From the NCBI GenBank assembly GCA_964553925.1, contig CAZKNR010000406.1, positions 15,322-79,321 on the forward strand: 64,000 nt of DNA. Direction: 5' to 3'. Both the position numbers and the translations under genes were made by a program. The notes beneath the pieces are model-generated. The model saw only the letters and a list, made by a program, of their open reading frames with translations. It was not told the origin of the DNA and made no database searches. Every line of letters starts with the position of its first letter. Position 1 is the stretch's first letter. The DNA comes from DAISKN01 sp964553925. GTDB taxonomy: Bacteria > Acidobacteriota > Vicinamibacteria > Marinacidobacterales > SMYC01. Shown here piece by piece: positions 61,841 to 64,000 of this stretch.

Positions 61841-64000
61841 TTAGAAATCGAACAAGTAGGTGTACTTCACGATGAACGATCGTCCGATGACCGTGGGGTA
61901 GATGAGGCCGGTCTCGGGATTGATTCGCGTGAAGTCAGAGGTGTTCCGCTGATCGTTGTAGACGACGAAGAGCCCCGTACCGCTGCGGTTCAGAAGAGCG
62001 AAGCGGACGTTCGCGGACACGTCCGAGGTCTGACTGTTGTACTGGATGAGCGCCGAGAGGCTGGTCAGAGGTGTGAAGGAGTAGTTCACCTTGACCGGTA
62101 TCAGATCGGAAACGAAATCGCCTCCGGGAAGCGTGACGTCGTCCCGGCGCCATCCGACGCTTCCCTGGAGCTTCGCCCCGAGCTTGACGTTCGCCGTGAG
62201 GTCGTACCGCTTCAGGTCTCCGTCGTAGAGCCCGCCCCAGGTGTAGACCGCGTCCGCGAAGAAGCGCGCGCTCGGGTTCCCATGGAACTCGAGGGTCCAC
62301 TGGTTCCAGCTGTAGAACCCCGGCGGGATCACCACGCGGTTCTGGTCCGCGCCGTTATAGATCACGAAGGGAACCTCGGGGCGGTCCTGCTGGCGGTCGA
62401 TGCGCACGCCGAAGCGACCGCCGGCTTTCGGCTGAATCTCGAAGAAGTGATAGTGCCCGTGGGAAGTCTGAAGCTCCCCGTCGAAGCCGTAGTACCCGTT
62501 CCATGTGACGTGCGGCGAGAAGCGCCGGATCCAGGGATATCTCTTCGGCTGATACTCCAGAGAGTAACGCGCCTGGGGCTTGCGAAATCCGACTCGGGGC
62601 ACGAATCCTGCCGCCGCCTCGAAGTCCTCGCTCACTTCCGTATAGCCGATGTGGCCGTTCCACCAGTTCGTCGCGTAGTTGAGGAGACCGCGGTAGCTGT
62701 AGCCGTTGTCTCTGCCCTCGGTTTCTGACCCGGCGAGGTAACTGAAGAGCCTCGTTTTCTCGGTGAGCTGAATGTTCGCGTCCAAGCCGTAGGTGCGGTT
62801 GTAGTCGAGGTATCGTCTCACCGGCACCTCTGGGGTCGAGGTCGCTTGCCGGTTCACGAAGATGCCGCCGAAGTTCGATCGGCCCACCTCCCGCTGGACG
62901 CGGACCACGGCGAAGTTCTCCGAAGGGGCGAGAAGCGCATCCGTCCTTTCGTTGAAGGCCTCGTCGGTCTGCATGTCGAGAATGCCGACGTTAAAGCCGC
63001 CGACCTTCCCGCTCATACGGGCGCCGCCGAGGATGGAAATCGGGAGACCCGATGAGGAGAGCCCGATGCGGCGCGAAAAGAAGAGGTCGACTTCCTGGGG
63101 CGCTCCGAATTGGAACGTCTGAGCGTTCTCGAGGAAGAACGGCCGCTTCTCGGGAAAGAACACCGGGAACCGCGTGAGGTTGACCTGCTGCTCGTCCGAC
63201 TCCACCTGCGCGAAGTCGGTATTGGCGGTGAAGTCCGCCGTCACGTTGGGGGTCACGCCCCACTTGACGTCCACTCCCACGTCGAACTGATTCTTGCGCT
63301 GGTCGACGAGCGCGAGGTTCTCCTCGTCCGTCCGTCCCGCTCCGTAGGGCGTCACCTTGATGTCGCGGCGGCCGGGGAGATCGAGTCCGGTGATCTTGGC
63401 CGCGAGCGAGACCCGGTGGACGTTGTATCCGCGCGGTATCGGGGCGAGGAACACCTGCTCGTTCTTGCGCCTTATGTTCCTCACGACGTTGAAGCCCCAG
63501 GTCCGGTCCTCTCCGGGCTCGTAGCGCAGCGTCTTCAGCGGGATCGCCATCTCCGTCTCCCACCCGCGCTCGGTGATCGAGGAACGGACCGTCCAGTCGC
63601 CATCCCAGTTCGAGTTGAATCCGCTGACGCCGCCGCGCTGGGATCCCCTCTGGCCCGCGTTCTGGCTGAAGCCTCCCGTCTGGCCCTCGGCGGCGAGCTG
63701 GCCGTCGTACTCCAGACCCACGGGATTGGTGCCGAAAAGAAATGCGTTCTGGTTGTCGTTGAACGTGTCGAGCACGATCTGGACGGAATCGGTCTCGTTG
63801 AGCTCGCCGTCCCGGCGGCTTTCCGTCACCAGAATCCTGTCGGGCTCGGAGTCGAAGGCGATCACGCCGATGTAGAGCGTCGTCCGGCCGAGCAGGACGC
63901 GGACTTCCGTCTCCTCGCTCGCGGGAGCGCCCTCGATCGGCTCCTGCTGGGTAAAGCCCTTGTAGGGGTCGACCGCGAGCCACACGTCGTCGGTGACCAG
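61841..64000 (-). CDS. DUF5916 outer-membrane protein with CBM9-like N-terminus, 5' partial
   Basis: The frame is open to the right edge, so the N-terminus is missing; the GTG at 63985 is internal. The visible part starts in a CBM9-like sandwich (VWLAVDPYKG ... TTLYIGVIAFDSEPDRI ... NETDSVQIVLDTFNDN), then the DUF5916 region (WETEMAIPLKTLRYEPGEDR, WGFNVVRNIRRKNE, VDVKWGVTPNVTADFTAN, FPEKRPFFLENAQTFQFGAP). A ~400-residue series of amphipathic strands follows and ends YTYLFDF, with a C-terminal aromatic as in outer-membrane barrels. The family is common in Acidobacteriota and Bacteroidota; a role in binding or uptake of oligomers is supposed. Operon with PhoD. Confidence 0.9.
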   Translation of the reverse strand: MVTDDVWLAVDPYKGFTQQEPIEGAPASEETEVRVLLGRTTLYIGVIAFDSEPDRILVTESRRDGELNETDSVQIVLDTFNDNQNAFLFGTNPVGLEYDGQLAAEGQTGGFSQNAGQRGSQRGGVSGFNSNWDGDWTVRSSITERGWETEMAIPLKTLRYEPGEDRTWGFNVVRNIRRKNEQVFLAPIPRGYNVHRVSLAAKITGLDLPGRRDIKVTPYGAGRTDEENLALVDQRKNQFDVGVDVKWGVTPNVTADFTANTDFAQVESDEQQVNLTRFPVFFPEKRPFFLENAQTFQFGAPQEVDLFFSRRIGLSSSGLPISILGGARMSGKVGGFNVGILDMQTDEAFNERTDALLAPSENFAVVRVQREVGRSNFGGIFVNRQATSTPEVPVRRYLDYNRTYGLDANIQLTEKTRLFSYLAGSETEGRDNGYSYRGLLNYATNWWNGHIGYTEVSEDFEAAAGFVPRVGFRKPQARYSLEYQPKRYPWIRRFSPHVTWNGYYGFDGELQTSHGHYHFFEIQPKAGGRFGVRIDRQQDRPEVPFVIYNGADQNRVVIPPGFYSWNQWTLEFHGNPSARFFADAVYTWGGLYDGDLKRYDLTANVKLGAKLQGSVGWRRDDVTLPGGDFVSDLIPVKVNYSFTPLTSLSALIQYNSQTSDVSANVRFALLNRSGTGLFVVYNDQRNTSDFTRINPETGLIYPTVIGRSFIVKYTYLFDF

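Noticed and set aside
60203..62728. Plus-strand frame of ~840 codons opposite PhoD and DUF5916
   Set aside because: Both minus-strand genes have clear family motifs throughout; the opposite frame has none and is a codon-bias shadow.

Overview
This high-GC window looks like a chromosomal segment of an Acidobacteriota-type bacterium. That is an inference from gene content: a relic of the duplicated-permease (MacB/FtsX-like) family typical of that phylum, several Hanks-type Ser/Thr kinases (one with a PEGA tail), a DUF5916 outer-membrane protein, a DUF4384 protein, secreted M28 and YpfJ-type peptidases, and a quinohemoprotein amine dehydrogenase operon. I recognised no rRNA, tRNA, CRISPR array, transposase or integrase.

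Layout. 1-9 kb: the 3' end of a glycine-rich surface protein, then a 2486-residue RHS/YD-repeat protein with six exactly spaced Ig-like repeats and a C-terminal HExxH (M91-like) toxin domain, followed at once by a small exported protein that may be its immunity partner. 9-13 kb: an FN3-like fragment, a vanadium-haloperoxidase-like protein (minus strand), and a Tat-exported metallophosphoesterase paired with a monoheme cytochrome c. 13-19 kb: a gene graveyard. It holds a ~120-bp relic of the 3' end of a TamB-BamA fusion gene, a Phd/RelE-type toxin-antitoxin pair, a 5'-truncated copy of the same fusion gene, a permease relic and a broken kinase. 19-31.5 kb: the most unusual block, with a membrane protein, a tubulin/FtsZ-like GTPase of the Tubulin_2 kind, a zinc-ribbon/TM/TPR protein, a secreted unknown, an exported caspase-like protease and a DUF4384 protein in one direction, then a divergent PEGA kinase, a GAF-AAA+ sigma-54 activator, and a beta-barrel protein preceded by a textbook -24/-12 promoter. 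31.5-33 kb: relics of a NACHT/WD40-type protein and an M23 peptidase. 33-39.5 kb: the intact 2066-residue TamB-BamA fusion.

39.6-44.2 kb: a quinohemoprotein amine dehydrogenase operon (alpha, radical SAM, gamma, beta). 44-56 kb: a membrane hydrolase and a Uma2 nuclease; a two-subunit molybdenum hydroxylase; an MBL hydrolase with a zinc metallopeptidase; an M28 peptidase; a CysM / JAMM / CysO-MoeB-rhodanese sulfur-carrier operon; and a PLP decarboxylase preceded by a possible 46-residue ORF. 56-64 kb: an AlkA-type glycosylase, a zinc-ribbon FHA plus OmpA pair divergent from a TPR kinase, and a DUF5916-PhoD operon that runs off the right edge.

Functional reading. The tubulin/caspase block encodes at least one product for each layer of the envelope (cytosol, inner membrane, periplasm, outer membrane) together with a kinase and a sigma-54 activator. 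I read it as a candidate, apparently uncharacterised, trans-envelope signalling or execution system. It lies between two direct copies of the TamB-BamA 3' region whose start-to-start distance is 19,176 bp. The arrangement is what a single-crossover integration of a circular molecule into that gene would leave, and recombination between the copies would delete the whole block.
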